A stretch of 64,000 nt of DNA from Panagrolaimus kolymaensis. Its lineage: Eukaryota; Nematoda; Chromadorea; Rhabditida; Panagrolaimidae. A program made the position numbers and the translations under genes. The DNA is taken from contig JAJQJQ010000002.1 in assembly GCA_028622995.1 (NCBI GenBank), positions 9,796,001 through 9,860,000 on the forward strand, written 5' to 3'. Positions 1 to 11,087 of this stretch are shown piece by piece. The notes under the pieces are model-generated. The model did not search any database, was not told the DNA's origin, and worked only from the letters and a program-made list of their open reading frames with translations. Every line of letters starts with the position of its first letter. Positions within the stretch are counted from its first letter, which is position 1.

Positions 1-1095
1 ACTTTACAAGATGTCTTCGTAAGTAACTTTCTGTTAACGATTAATAAGTTGATAAAATAATTTTTAGTGCTGATCGTTATGCTTGGATTAAAGGTCTTTT
101 GAAAACCCAAGCAAGATTTGGTGGAATCGTACGTCAACTTCTTGAAAAGTTTCCACATATCAAATCAAATGTCGGACTTGTAAGTTTTTTTTATCCATTT
201 ACATAAATAGATTTAGTTGTTTTAGATTTATGACGAATTTTTGATGGTTATGGCGAACCACCGTTTCGAAATGTCAAATATTGCTGTTTGGTTCCGAAAT
301 TCAATCCATACAATTTACGAATATGCTGCGATAGAATGTCAAGGGATTGAAATTCCTGATTATCTTGATGATGGCAAGTTTAATGAAGTTGCATATCTAC
401 AAATTACTGTTTCATTTTTAGAAATGAAGGAATTTTACGCTGGTCAGTTATTGGGTGAAATCATCTTACAGAAATGTTATCGTTCTAAAGTTGAATATAG
501 TAGATTCTTGTTGGCATGTTTAGTAAGTTTAAAACAATTTTTTCCCATTTATTAAATATTTTTTAGGAAGGAAATAATCCAAAAGAAGGCCTTGATAAGA
601 TCGACGCTTTCAATAAGAACAAATCAACTGCTATGAATGGACCTGCCATTATAGCTGTTAGAACTTATCCGAACTTGACTTATTACATCGCAGCTGACAA
701 AATGTTAATGAGAGCAAGTTGAACTTTCTTTTTCTTTAAACTATAGTCTTTTTATAGGTTGAAAATGGAAGACTTGCGGATGCTATTCAAGCTTATATGG
801 AACTTGTCTGGACTTTGGATCTCGAATATGATTCTAAAACTACTGGTCTTACATTTCTCTTCGAAGTTATCATGGGTTACAAGGAACATGCAACTGACTC
901 TCGTGTAAAACTCATCCAAGATTTGAAGAAATTGACAGGCTTGTTTTATCTTTCTTTTGTTTTTTGTAAATATATTCTTTATTCGTTTCAGATAAGCTCA
1001 ATACTCCTGTTGGTTCAAATCAAAATGGTCCAGAAGATGAAATGTCAAGTCAACCTGTCGAAGATGTCGTTCAAAGTTCAAGCTATCAATGGTGA
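1..1095 (+). CDS. 3' part of an unrecognised alpha-helical protein (5' end outside window)
   Basis: Six exons can be joined: before 18, 68-179, 226-522, 567-713, 758-938 and 992-1095, ending TGA at 1093-1095. About 285 residues are visible. The sequence is mostly amphipathic helix (for example ADRYAWIKGLLKTQ, then SFLEMKEFYAGQLLGEI) with a short acidic, Gln/Ser-rich tail (NGPEDEMSSQPVEDVV), which suggests a TPR-like or helical-repeat protein, but I see no signature motif and do not recognise the family. There is no signal peptide in the visible part and no membrane segment. Two of the five introns appear to be GC-AG (donors GCAAGT at 714 and GCTTGT at 939), because only these sites keep the frame. 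Reading-frame continuity over six exons makes it a real gene; function unknown. Confidence 0.75.
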
Positions 1096-1579
1096 TAGTA
1101 ATTACATGTCAATTTTCTTTTTTGTTGCTTTTTGTTATTTTTGCTTGTTCTTTATTTATTGTTTTTGGTTGATTTATTATTGTTTATAATAAATATGTTA
1201 CTGTTATTACCATTGTTTATATAGGTGAGAAAAAATGCGAGGTTAAGCGAGGTCCAAATAAATGAATTTAAGCGGGTACTGTATTGCCTGAGGCATGATC
1301 GAAAAAGGATACTGTAGTGCTAAAGGCTATAAATCGAGATCTGAACCATCATATTCGACCCCTTTTAAGATCATATTTGACCCTTTTTATTTTCATAATG
1401 CACACCCAATTTAGGTACATAATGTGCCCCAAATAAGTGTCATTTCCATTTGTCAATAAACTTCCATCCGTCGGCCTCTGTCATCAAAATAGGTACAATA
1501 TATGCACCTATTTTGTAGTCAATAACGACCCTCTTTTTTTTCAGTGTATCCTTAAAGAAAAGTACCACCACAACAAACA
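1096..1579. other. Intergenic stretch, no gene seen
   Basis: AT-rich spacer after the first gene. A slightly GC-richer block at about 1230-1390 (GCGAGGTTAAGCGAGGTCC; TTCGACCCCTTTTAAGATC near-repeated as TTTGACCCTTTTT) may be an old repeat. No open frame with codon-like composition was found. Confidence 0.4.
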
Positions 1580-1747
1580 ATGGCTGGTGATGTAAACGAC
1601 AATACAAAAGCAGAAATATTCAATCCAAATGCTTCTAAATATCAATGCTGTTGTAGTTGCTGTTATTCTAAAAGTGCGTCTACCGATGTCATCATTATCT
1701 TCATCGTTTTAATAAGAATTACATATCTGATGGCGCCTACAACATAA
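1580..1747 (+). pseudogene. Truncated relative of the LAPTM4-like tetraspan family
   Basis: A 55-codon frame runs from ATG 1580 to TAA 1747. Its middle, SKYQCCCSCCYSKSASTDVI followed by a hydrophobic run (IIIFIVLIRITYLM), matches the start of the first membrane segment of the minus-strand gene at 5871-6797 (PKYRCCCGCCRVRTGAIIIN). It stops after one helix, so it is probably a decayed or truncated copy on the opposite strand to the rest of the family. A short functional peptide, or a first exon joined to exons I could not find, are alternatives. Confidence 0.45.
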
Positions 1748-1789
1748 TGTAAAGAATATTTTTTGGTTTTTACTAATTTTTATTTTTTC

Positions 1790-2046
1790 ACTTTCGTTTT
1801 TTGTTTGTTCTTTTTCTTGTATGTAATAAACCATTGATTGTTGTGTTTTATATGTTTTGTCTGATTTGGTTGTTGTTGGTCCTAAAAAAGTATACACATT
1901 AGTAACAACTTTTGGTTAAAATAACCTTTTTACAAAGAAACATAAAAGCAAACAAAAAAAGCAAGTAAACTAACCTTTTGTTCAACGTCGATTGATCCAT
2001 TATTATTCTTTTGTGGTGCTTTGAGTGATGAAGAAGTTTGAGACAT
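1790..2046 (-). CDS. Small Lys/Gln/Asn-rich hypothetical protein (two exons)
   Basis: Exon 1 is 2046-1975 (ATG at 2046), and exon 2 is 1881-1790 after an intron with a GTTAGT donor and a TTTTTTAG acceptor; the product is about 57 residues (MSQTSSSLKAPQKNNNG... ending in a Lys-rich tail). It has no recognisable domain. The upstream sequence near 2250-2270 (CAGCAATAAGTTGC on the plus strand) resembles the CAGCAACAAGTTG block upstream of the LAPTM4-like genes, so it may be a relict first exon of that family under the family promoter. Low complexity makes it weakly supported. Confidence 0.3.
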
Positions 2047-2727
2047 GATTGAGTTTTTCGATTTTGATTCTAAAAAAAACAAGGAAATTTTGTAAGTGGA
2101 TGAAAGCGTTAAAGCAATGAAACAAAAACGTTAAAGAAGTAAAAAATGCTCTCACAAAAAATTGGATGAAAACGAAGGAAACGTAAAATGAAAGTTTGGT
2201 TTAGTCTTTCGTATACAAAGAAAAGGGAAGTGATTTAGGTGATGAACATACAGCAATAAGTTGCTACTAGAAAAGCATAGTTGAATAAAAGCGATTGATG
2301 TTGCAGAAGATCAGAATAATCACGCAAAAAGTGATGTGTATGTTTTAGCAAGTAGCCACTAATCAAAAGTATCAATCACTTCTCTCATTTCCTCACCTAT
2401 TTTGAGATGCCCTTCTTTCAATGGAAACCCGCATCATACTTCACAATGATATTCCTTAATAACCGCTGAGATACTGACAATAAAACATTGAAACAAAAAA
2501 CGTAAATGCAATGCAAAATTCGCAATGCTTACATAAGAAAATCTCAAACAGCTTTATAGCTATTAAAAGCCGCAAGAATCCTTTAAATGATAATTCTCGC
2601 ATAAGCGTTTGAAGCCTTTCATCCAACAGAAACACACAAAGACAACAAAAAAACAATATTTATATTAACAATAAACAATTCAAAAAATGTAAAACAGACA
2701 AAAGGTTTTAATAAACATAATTCTTCT

Positions 2728-3522
2728 TCACTTGTTGACGATATTGACAGGTTGATCAGCTTTGTTCAAGTCACGAAGAGAGGTGAAGCAAGTGTATACG
2801 ACACAGATGAACCAATAAACAGTAACAAAATCAATCATATAAAGACCAACAGCAGCGATGATGTTAACTGAAAATGGAAACATCATTCGAAGAACATAGA
2901 ACGAAAGATAAACTTACTAGCAGAATCATGCTTGTACTTGTATCCGAAGAAGACGTTTTCCTTTTGAAGGAATCCATAAACATGACTGCTGAACAAAATC
3001 AACAAACCAGCCAGTCGGATAATCTAAAAACGAAACATGTTAATCGAAAATGAAATAAAAGAAAAAACTTACATGTGCTCCATGACAAGGAAGAACAAGC
3101 TTGCCTTTCTTGCAACAAAAGCATAGAATAATCCTGCTGAAGATTACAAACCCATAGAGAACACAAATAAAAAGAAAAAAGTCATTTTCACATAATTCTT
3201 CTTTTTTGACGAATAGACCGAATTTGCTGGCGATTACAAGAACAAGGATGATTTCCCAAACGTTGATTATGCTTGTTTCAAGTTTAACAGGAGAAAATTG
3301 ACATTCACCATGCTTTGGATCATTTGAACCACGTCGTGCCGAATCAACACCAGGTGATCTAGGAACATCATCAAGAGGAGGAATCAAGCTCTAAAAATGT
3401 AAGATATAGCAAATCAAGAAAGATAAACGTTTTCAGAAGTAAAAGCAGCAAAAATACCAACAAAAAAATGAAACGATATAACTAACTTGAGCTTCGATAT
3501 CAGGAGACAACTTTCCAGCCAT
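2728..3522 (-). CDS. LAPTM4-like four-helix membrane protein (copy A)
   Basis: Four exons: 3522-3487, 3390-3073, 3023-2918 and 2867-2728, giving about 200 residues. The N-terminus (MAGKLSPDIEAQ, with PDIE near the end of exon 1) is shared with the other copies. Four hydrophobic segments follow: IINVWEIILVLVIASKF; FLFICVLYGFVIFSRIIL; IIRLAGLLILFSSHVYGF; IIAAVGLYMIDFVTVYWFI. The order, size and the conserved IRL.G.LI....Y.. third helix match its neighbours; the family resembles lysosomal LAPTM4/DUF7027-type tetraspans, though this copy lacks the CCC.CC motif seen in the 5871-6797 copy. The start is chosen because a TCATCAAAATG context precedes the ATG in this and the other copies. Presumed endomembrane protein; substrate unknown. 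Confidence 0.75.
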
Positions 3523-3786
3523 TTTGATGATGAAGGATGAGTTTCACAAATAATCAGCAACAAGTTGGATACTAAAGCAGCTTTGATCGAATTGAAACAA
3601 TGATGAATGACGAATAAAAAAAAAGCTTTGAGTTTTTGCAAACGATGAAGCAAGCAAGCTAAACCGTATCCACGTTGCTTGTAATTTCGTTGCATAAATC
3701 GAAACATGCTTGAACGATGCATTTTTTTGATGAACAAAATTTTGTTTTCATCAAACAAAGATAGCCACTTTTTTTCTTCAATCAAC

Positions 3787-4126
3787 CTAGCTGTCTCTTT
3801 ACTTTAGTTTGAATACTCAAAAAAGGATTCAAAAGCTGAATGAGTAATAACTAGAGGCAACCGCCTTAATTGCAATAATTCGACTATGTTTTTGATGTCA
3901 TACCGAACCAACTGAATGCTTTAAATGTGAACGAAAATGCTAAAGAATCATGATTCTTTAATAACTATCTGCTTTCCTTGCATCCTTCTCTGCTTGAAAT
4001 AAACACAAATGAACAACAAGAAAACAACAAACAAATTTTATTTACAATAAAGAAAAGAAATTATAAAACAAAAATGCAAAAGAATAATAAGGTTGCATTA
4101 ACAAAAAAAACATAATAAATTTCTTA
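3787..4126. other. Intergenic stretch, nothing recognised
   Basis: Spacer between copies A and B of the tetraspan cluster. It is AT-rich, without a convincing open frame or repeat. The upstream region of copy A (3523-3786) holds CAGCAACAAGTTGG at about 3556-3569, the shared promoter-region block. Confidence 0.4.
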
Positions 4127-4918
4127 TTAGTTGATGACGACGAGATTTCGAGATCCATGAGTTTTCTTTGAACCAGAAGCACAACATTTGAAGATCATGT
4201 TAACGATCCAAAATGTGACGAGGACATCAACAAGAAAGCCAACAACAGAAGAGAAGATTTCCCCTGAAAAAGAAACACAGATAAAAAGGTTCAAAAGAAG
4301 GGTTTTCAAGTCAAAACGATAAAATGAAACATACAGGAAGTATTAGTTTTGAAGCCGTGGCAGAAGAAGATGTCGTCTTGCACAGCATATCCATAAGCAT
4401 GATTGCTGAAGAAAATCAACAAGCCAACAAGTCGAATAAGCTAAAAATGAAGAATGAGATTAATCCAAAAACAAGAAGACAAAATAACTTACTGGAGCAC
4501 CACAACCAGGAAGAGAAAGCTTGTTTTTCTTAGTTGAACATGCATGAACGATATGAAAAGCAAAGAAAACCCAGGTGATTCCTCTCAAAGTAAAGTTGAG
4601 ATTGTGAGGAAGTTCTTCGCTTCCAATACAACGCAAAGTTTTGCTGATCATGAGAAGAAGAACTCCAAGTTCCCAGATACCAATGTTGCTGGTTCCATAT
4701 TCATTATTGTTGGTTCCATATTCACTAGGATCGTATTCAATTCCACCAAGTTCTGGATCATTTTCACTCTTTCTTGCAGGAGAATTTTGTTCATTGAGTT
4801 GAGCTATAACATCGACATATGCTGGAGGAGGAACGAAGTGCTAAAAACGGAACTATAAATATCGAAAAAAAAGTGGACTAAAACTAACCTCGACATCTTG
4901 ATGAATTTTTCCAACCAT
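4127..4918 (-). CDS. LAPTM4-like four-helix membrane protein (copy B)
   Basis: Four exons. ATG 4918 gives MVGKIHQDVE, with an intron immediately after as in copy A; the second exon spans about 4840-4494, the third starts at the codon for LIRLVGLLIFFSS, and the last ends NLVVIN at TAA 4127-4129. Exon 2 has a Pro/Asn-rich cytosolic start (including a YGTNNNEYGTSN near-repeat) and two helices (GIWELGVLLLMISKTLRCI; LRGITWVFFAFHIVHACS). Helix 3 is IRLVGLLIFFSSNHAYGY and helix 4 is FSSVVGFLVDVLVTFWIVNMIF. Exon phases agree with copies A and D, supporting tandem duplication. Probably an endolysosomal membrane protein by family resemblance only. Confidence 0.72.
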
Positions 4919-4959
4919 TTTGATGAAGGATGATGATGAGTTGTATAAATAACCAGTAT

Positions 4960-5035
4960 TATTTATAAACAGCAACAAGTTGAATAGCGATTATCCACAA
5001 TCTTGAACACAAATATGCAGCTTCGATGATTGAAG
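4960..5035 (-). promoter_or_regulatory. Conserved upstream block shared by the tetraspan genes
   Basis: Upstream of copy B the plus strand reads AACAGCAACAAGTTGAAT then (A)GCGATTATCCACAATCTTGAACACAAA. Upstream of copy D (8325-8385) the same block appears with few changes (...ATATCGCTTATCCACAAGCTTGAACACAAA). A shorter match (CAGCAACAAGTTGG) lies at 3556 before copy A, and CAGCAGCAAG at 7095 before the truncated copy. A TTTATAAA TATA-like element sits beside it at about 4963-4971 and at 7089. Distance to ATG is 40-110 bp. This looks like a shared promoter that was duplicated with the genes. Confidence 0.55.
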
Positions 5036-5318
5036 CAACTGAAGAAAAAATGAAGAATGAAAAATTTTGCAAACGACGAAGCAAGCAAACGATGCACAAA
5101 TTTTTTGCTGCATCTGCTTTCGTTGCATGAGTAAAATTTGTTTCAAACGTTGGGCTTTTTTCTTTCAGCATCATCGGCTAAAAACTTTGTTCTGTTTACA
5201 AAGGCTTTGTTTAAGTTGTAAAAAGAAAATGGATAAAATTTTGCCTTTAATTATATTTAATGAAACTGTGGAATGCCATAGGATTTTTGCAGATTCAACT
5301 GACTTTGTAGTTGAATGA

Positions 5319-5870
5319 TGTCCGTCTTTAGCTTACAATTCCTTTACTGAAACAAGTTTTCGAACATCTCGTATTTGTTCAAAGTTTAAAGTTTAGACTA
5401 AAATCATGAAAACCATTGCAATTTCGATTTAATGGTTTGGGTTTTTCAGCCAATAGCATGCTGAAGTTTAAAGTTTGATAAAAGTTTCGGGTGTTAGTGT
5501 TTTTTAGTGTGAAGCTTTTGAAGAAAATAAAAGTAGAGTTTGTGGTATTACAAGTAGGTTCTCGAGAGCAATAAAAACTAGAAAGCCAGATTGCATTGAA
5601 AAACCAAGAGGTTTGGAAAGTTCAAACAAAGCTTTTCAAGAACATTTAAAAAAAATGGCCTCGATAAACAAAGTTAAAAGTAAAACACATATCTTTTTGT
5701 ACATGTTTGTTGAATCGAAAACAAGCAATAGCATTACAATCAATATCTTTATTAACATAAACTAAAACATTACATATATTAAACACACATACAAAGATAC
5801 AATTCGGATCATATTATTCTTTATTAATACCAGCAGTTGAAGATGATGACAATAAGCTTGTTGATGAGAT
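5319..5870. other. Intergenic stretch, nothing recognised
   Basis: AT-rich spacer between copy B's upstream flank and the 3' end of copy C. No coding-like frame, structured repeat or RNA gene was seen. Confidence 0.4.
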
Positions 5871-6797
5871 TTATTCATAGTAGCTGACGACATTAGGTTG
5901 ATAAAACGATTGGTTCAAATCACGGAAGTAAACATAGCATTTGTAGATGACCCACAAGAACCATGTTGTAAAGATGACTTCAAGAATGTACCATCCACCG
6001 TACCATCCAATGTTGACAGGTTTGTAAACTAAAAATGAAAGATTAAGTATTACTTCAGCTTCACAATGTCATGATGATAGTTTACGAGGTTATCCAAAAG
6101 TTTAGAAAGCATATGTACTTACTTGAGAGATAATATTTCATGGATTCTGTTCGAGTTGTTTCACCATGGTTGTATTTGATATATTCAAGTTCGATATCAT
6201 ATGGAGTCATTTGTGAAACTTCATAGATTTTGTACAATGTGTAAATGAGAACACCAAGAAGTCGAACCAACTAAAAAATCAATCATATAAACTGCTGATA
6301 AATGTAAAAGTAACATACTGAAGTAACAAAATAACCAATGAAGAAGTTTTCTTTCTTTGAAACCAATGTGATGAAGAGGCAGATTGTACCAGCGCCATTA
6401 ACAATGAAAGCAAAACCCCAACGAGCCATTCTAAGTTTATCATCAATTGTAATCATAATTGCCAAAGTTGCGAACATAGCCAAGAGAACAAAAATGAATT
6501 CAACGATGTTGATGATGATTGCTCCAGTTCGTACACGACAGCATCCACAACAGCAACGATATTTGGGATCACTTTTATTGAATTGAATGCATCGGGTTGT
6601 TGGAAATGCTATAGCAGTGCCACGAGGCTAAAAAAAGATAGAGAGAGAGATTAGAAATATTCAGATAAAACAATGAACGGATGATTAACAAGTTTAAGAC
6701 TATCAAATGCGGCTTAACGAAAGCAAAAAAAGTTTGAACAACAAAAAAAGAAAGTAAAAAAACAACGAACCAATGATTCAGCAGCAGAAGACGTCAT
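5871..6797 (-). CDS. LAPTM4-like four-helix membrane protein (copy C)
   Basis: ATG 6797 begins a short first exon (MTSSAAESL), then three exons ending NVVSYYE at TAA 5871-5873. Exon 2 carries the family's clearest motif, DPKYRCCCGCCRVRTGAII, which resembles the N-terminal CC.CCHVRTG stretch of LAPTM4 proteins, followed by helix 1 (IVEFIFVLLAMFATLAIMI) and helix 2 (GFAFIVNGAGTICLFITL). Helix 3 is LVRLLGVLIYTLYKI; a longer loop follows than in other copies; helix 4 is GWYGGWYILEVIFTTWFLWVI. The start sits directly against a truncated sister copy (6778-7047), whose last codons overlap this gene's 5' leader in another frame. Confidence 0.72.
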
Positions 6798-7047
6798 TTT
6801 TGATGAGAGTTCCCATACCACATTGATCAGGAAATGGTTGAGGAGCATATACACGAGTAGGAAGTTCACCAGCACGTACAGAAGCAGGTTCATAAACGAC
6901 ATGTTTTGGAGCATTTCCATTTGAACCATTTTTTGTAAGAACATCACCACTGATAACCATTCTCTAAAACGATAAATTTATAAATGAAAAAAAAGGAAAT
7001 CAAAAACAAACCTGTGCTTCAATATTTGGATACGAATTAGTAGTCAT
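6778..7047 (-). pseudogene. Truncated N-terminal copy of the tetraspan family (C')
   Basis: Exon 1 (7047-7012, MTTNSYPNIEAQ) and the start of exon 2 (from 6963) encode the usual cytosolic N-terminus, RMVISGDVLTKNG... up to FPDQCGMGT, closely paralleling copy D (YPTQCGMST). In copy D the first membrane helix follows. Here the frame runs straight into the leader TCTCATCAAAA and ATG of copy C and stops at TGA 6778-6780. All four helices are missing. The break lies exactly where copy C's 5' leader begins, as expected from a deletion between tandem copies. Could still make a roughly 70-residue soluble peptide. Confidence 0.6.
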
Positions 7048-7463
7048 TTTGATGATGAGAGAGAAGTTGGAAAGATTAACCAATGTTGTTTATAAGCAGC
7101 AGCAAGAGAAAAAAACGTATTGACGATAGCTTCAAACACAAACGATTGACTGGAAAAAGACGAAGTCTGAAAAATATGAAAACAATAAATGAACAAAAAG
7201 CAATGCAAATTTCCATTCACCAACTTCAAACATTGGAATGGAAGAAGCTAGTCTCAATGAGCAAAATGGATTGTTCGAATAAAATCATGCAAGTTAGCAA
7301 ACCTTTGAAAATCCTATGTCCCCTAATATCGAAAGCTTATCTTCTTCTTCATATAACTCCAACAAATAAAAGCACAATAATCAATATTTATACATACAAA
7401 AAAATGAACAATCAAAAAAGACAATAAAACACATGGAAAATTTGTAAAACCAAAAAATATTCT

Positions 7464-8299
7464 TTACATAATGTTGAAGGCGCCACGAGATTGGTAATTC
7501 TTGTTCAAACGACGAAGATAAGCATGGCATTTGATAACGACGGCGATGACCCAAATTGCAGCAAAAACATCAAAAGTCCAAAAAATAATAGCCAAAAAGG
7601 TGAAAACTAAAAAAGGAAAAGTTTAGTAGTTATGTCCACAAACAAATCAATCAAACATACAGTCATCCTTGGTGTTGTATTTGTAGGGGAAGAGAATGTC
7701 ATCTTTCTTGAAATATCCATAAAAGTGATAACTGCAGAAGATCAAGATTCCACCAAGTCGAATAACCTAAAAACTTATAAAAGTGAATGATAATGAAAAG
7801 GTAAAGGAACTTACTTGAGATCCAAAACATGGAAGAAGAATCTTCAATTTCTTACTCTTTTCATCATCGAGGCAAATAAGAAACACAAAAATGAAGTAAA
7901 GAACAAGAGCAATAATTCGACAAACATTTTCAGGCATTATTTCTATTCCAACAATAAGCAAGAATTTGAGAGCGATCAAATATACCATAAAGATTTCCAA
8001 AGAACCAATAGTACTCATTCCACATTGAGTTGGATAAGTTTGAGATGCATAAACAGGAAGAATTGGTGCAGATGCAGTAGGATGCGCAGGAATAGGCAAA
8101 CTTCCACCATTCTTTTGATTATTTTGTTTTGTGCCATTACTTGCAGGAGTACCAAATGATTGTGCAGCACCATCAACACGAGGAGGAACTATGCGCTAAA
8201 AAATGAAAGGATTAACACATTTTGAAGCAATCATTAGAACCAATAAAACCAAAGAAATAAACCAACATGAACTTCGATATCAGGATACATACCACCCAT
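7464..8299 (-). CDS. LAPTM4-like four-helix membrane protein (copy D)
   Basis: Four exons from ATG 8299 (MGGMYPDIEVH) to TAA 7464-7466 (ending RGAFNIM). Exon 2 starts with a polar, Pro/Ala-rich 70-residue cytosolic segment ending YPTQCGMSTIG, then helix 1 (LEIFMVYLIALKFLLIVGIEI) and helix 2 (RIIALVLYFIFVFLICL). Exon 3 encodes VIRLGGILIFCSYHFYGYF and exon 4 encodes FLAIIFWTFDVFAAIWVIAVVI. Intron positions and phases match copies A-C. Family function is only inferred from LAPTM4 similarity (late endosome/lysosome membrane). The 5' flank holds the family promoter block. Confidence 0.75.
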
Positions 8300-8385
8300 T
8301 TTGATGAGAGCTGATCAATTTAGTAAAACAGCAACAAGTTGAATATCGCTTATCCACAAGCTTGAACACAAAAATCAGCTTTCGA

Positions 8386-9776
8386 TCGATCGATTCAAAG
8401 AAAAACAGACGAAAAAAAAATGAAAGATTGATTGAATGCTAAAAAACAAACAACGAAGCAAACAACCGAATATCGAAAGCTTTGTTTCGCGCGCTTTCGT
8501 TGCATGAATCAAATCTTGTTTGATTTTTGCTTTTTTTTCATTGCCGAAATTTTTTTGTCTTTTTCTAACCAAAAAATGCTTTGCTCCATTTCTAAACCTT
8601 TTTTAGTTTGTTTATGAATCAACAAGATTTATTTAATTCAAAATTAATTATTCAAGAATGTACATTAAACAAAACACAAATTTACAATATCTAAAGTTTG
8701 AAGAATATGAATGATTTAAAATTGTATAAATTTTGTTTTCCTTTAAACATTTATTAATTTATTCATTGATGTTACATATTTTTTCTTATGGAACTCTAAA
8801 ACGTTTGAAAATAATTTCTTGTTTAATATTTGATATGCAAAACAAGTGTTTTTAAGGGTTTTGTCTATCAAATGATGATCATTAATTTATTTTCCATCCA
8901 CAATCTCAGTAACATTTTTTATCTGCTCGAAAAGAAGCTAATGAAACGAATATTCCGAAGAATGGTGGTTAAAAACAATACATACTTTGAAGCATTCAAA
9001 TGCCAGCCACTAATTCATTTTCTAAAATTCTGTTTTTTTTAAATGATTTTTATTACATTTTCTTTTAAAATTTTTGAACTGTTTTTTATTACGTTTTTCA
9101 GTTAAAAATATAAAAAAATTCTGCGAACATTTTTAATGGGTTGTTGAGCTTGCCTATTAATTGGCACTTTAAAAAAATGAGATCTTAATAGCCAGCTACT
9201 GTAAAATAAATGTGTCAGGTGAAAAAAATAAATAATAAACGTGTATGTATTAAACATTGAAAGTTAGTTTAAGAAAATAAAAAAAGTTTTTAATGGTTTT
9301 AATAAAAAAATAGGACTTTCAAGAATAAAAAGAAAGTGGCTAAATGCAAAATAAATAATTGATATGTATGTAAAGTGGTTCTTGTTAAAAATTTAAAAAA
9401 CGCCTCCCACAGCGTAACTATGGCGGAGTAGATGTGGACACAAAAAGTTAAGCTTAGAAAAAATTTTTGTTTTCAAATAAAATTGAAATTTGATTGCACG
9501 AAAATGTAGCTAAAGACTTAACTTAGAGAAAGCTTGGAACAGAATTTTTTTAAACCCATTACAGATTTTTAAATATGGCGATAACTATCAAAAAATAATT
9601 TAAAAATCCAAAAATTGCACGTTGCGTTTGGCCATTTGTACTCCGCCTTTGATTGAAAACGATTGCGCTGTGCTCCAAAGTTTCTAAGAAAAAAATTAAA
9701 AAATTTCTCACCAAAGTTAGACAACCAAAAAAATTTTTTAATTTTTTAAAAAGTTTTTTTTAATAAATTTTGAAAA
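8386..9776. other. 1.4 kb intergenic stretch before the 7TM receptor cluster
   Basis: AT-rich with no gene recognised. Short slightly GC-richer blocks (about 9400-9435, CGCCTCCCACAGCGTAACTA, and 9625-9685, CTCCGCCTTTGATTG) could be repeat remnants, but I see no inverted ends. Several small frames exist; none has coding-like composition. Confidence 0.4.
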
Positions 9777-11087
9777 ATGTCCTTCTCATCTTTTACTTCT
9801 CTTCCAATTAAATGTAATGCACTTGGACAAAATGCTTCATTCAATTCATGGGTTGAATGCGCTGGATTTCAAATTCCTTTCATTTTGGAAACCATTGGTT
9901 TTGGATATATTAGTTTGGTTTTGATTTTTCTAATAAATATTCTTTCAATTTTTGGTAAAAGTATTGAAACTTATCAATGGTTTATTTTGAATCAAGCAAT
10001 TTGGGATTTTTTGTTTATTTATGATTATATTTGCGAAAAACCTACTTATCAAGCATATTTTCAAATGTCTTGGGATGAAAGCTTTGGAAGGAAATATAAT
10101 CAATATCCGTCAACATGTTTTTATGGAGATTCATCATATTTTAGCAAATTTAATGAATTTGTTAAACTTGTCGTAAACTTTTGCTCTTTTATGCCTTTAT
10201 TCCTTTTAACTTTCTCTCGATTTTTATGCATGTATTATTCAAATTTTTATAAAAAATATTTTACAACTTTCAAAACAATTTTATTTATTATTTTTATCGA
10301 AATTTTTATTACTCTTATTTTACAATCTCGTGTTTGGGCTGCAGAATCTCGATTGAATGGAATAGATGAGAACTTTGCGAGATGTGAGGCTATACATTGC
10401 TTAAATATTTCCAAAGAAGAGACATGTATGACAGATGACTTTACGGCATGTATCGTCAATATAGATAGAAGTGTAACTATATTAGAACTAATTTTTGGAT
10501 ACATTCAACTTTTTTTTCCAATAATTTTATTAATTTTTTCAATTATTTTTGCTATCTCTGTTGCAGCAAAAGTGGCGAAACAAATAATTTTTCAAGCCAA
10601 AAACAATCGAGCTCAACTTTACTCATCCCTTCGAATAACTATAGTCATACTTTTTCAATGTTTTATGACTGCTTTTGTTGTTAGTTTTATGTTTTATAAC
10701 AATTTTTCGCAATTTATTAGATATATTAAATCCTTTTCTACTTACAATAGCAGCAGTTACTTTTATGATAAATATGGTAATTTTCATCCCGCTCAAACCC
10801 CAATGTTACCAAACATGATTGTATATTTAGGCTCTTCTCCACTTTTACATTGTCTTTATGTTGGAAGAATATTTGTTGATTCCATTTTAGTTTTAGTATT
10901 TTTAAGCCATTATCGAAAATATTGTTTAATGGTTTTTAAATTTTTCATTTGGATTATCAAAAATGTTAATTTAATTTGCGGCACCCTTGCGGAATTTAAA
11001 AATGTTAGCTCCATCACTATTTCTGCCACAAATAATAATTCTAAAAATAGAAATAATAATATTTTATTTAAAAACCGAAACAATTAA
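9777..11087 (+). CDS. Seven-helix receptor, intronless (7TM copy 1)
   Basis: A single 436-codon open frame. The N-terminus carries N-glycosylation sites and Cys (IKCNALGQNASFNSW), then helix 1 (FILETIGFGYISLVLIFLINIL). The end of helix 3 reads LLTFSRFLCMYYSNFYKKY, in the place of a DRY-type motif. A Cys-rich extracellular loop 2 follows (CEAIHCLNISKEETC). Helix 5 is FGYIQLFFPIILLIFSIIFA; intracellular loop 3 has AAKVAKQIIFQAKNN; helix 7 ends FVDSILVLVFLSHYRKYCLM, before an Asn-rich cytosolic tail. It resembles nematode chemosensory-type 7TM receptors, but I cannot place it in a named sr family. Two close paralogues follow in tandem. The lack of introns is unusual next to the intron-dense genes elsewhere in the window. 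Confidence 0.85.
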   Translation: MSFSSFTSLPIKCNALGQNASFNSWVECAGFQIPFILETIGFGYISLVLIFLINILSIFGKSIETYQWFILNQAIWDFLFIYDYICEKPTYQAYFQMSWDESFGRKYNQYPSTCFYGDSSYFSKFNEFVKLVVNFCSFMPLFLLTFSRFLCMYYSNFYKKYFTTFKTILFIIFIEIFITLILQSRVWAAESRLNGIDENFARCEAIHCLNISKEETCMTDDFTACIVNIDRSVTILELIFGYIQLFFPIILLIFSIIFAISVAAKVAKQIIFQAKNNRAQLYSSLRITIVILFQCFMTAFVVSFMFYNNFSQFIRYIKSFSTYNSSSYFYDKYGNFHPAQTPMLPNMIVYLGSSPLLHCLYVGRIFVDSILVLVFLSHYRKYCLMVFKFFIWIIKNVNLICGTLAEFKNVSSITISATNNNSKNRNNNILFKNRNN

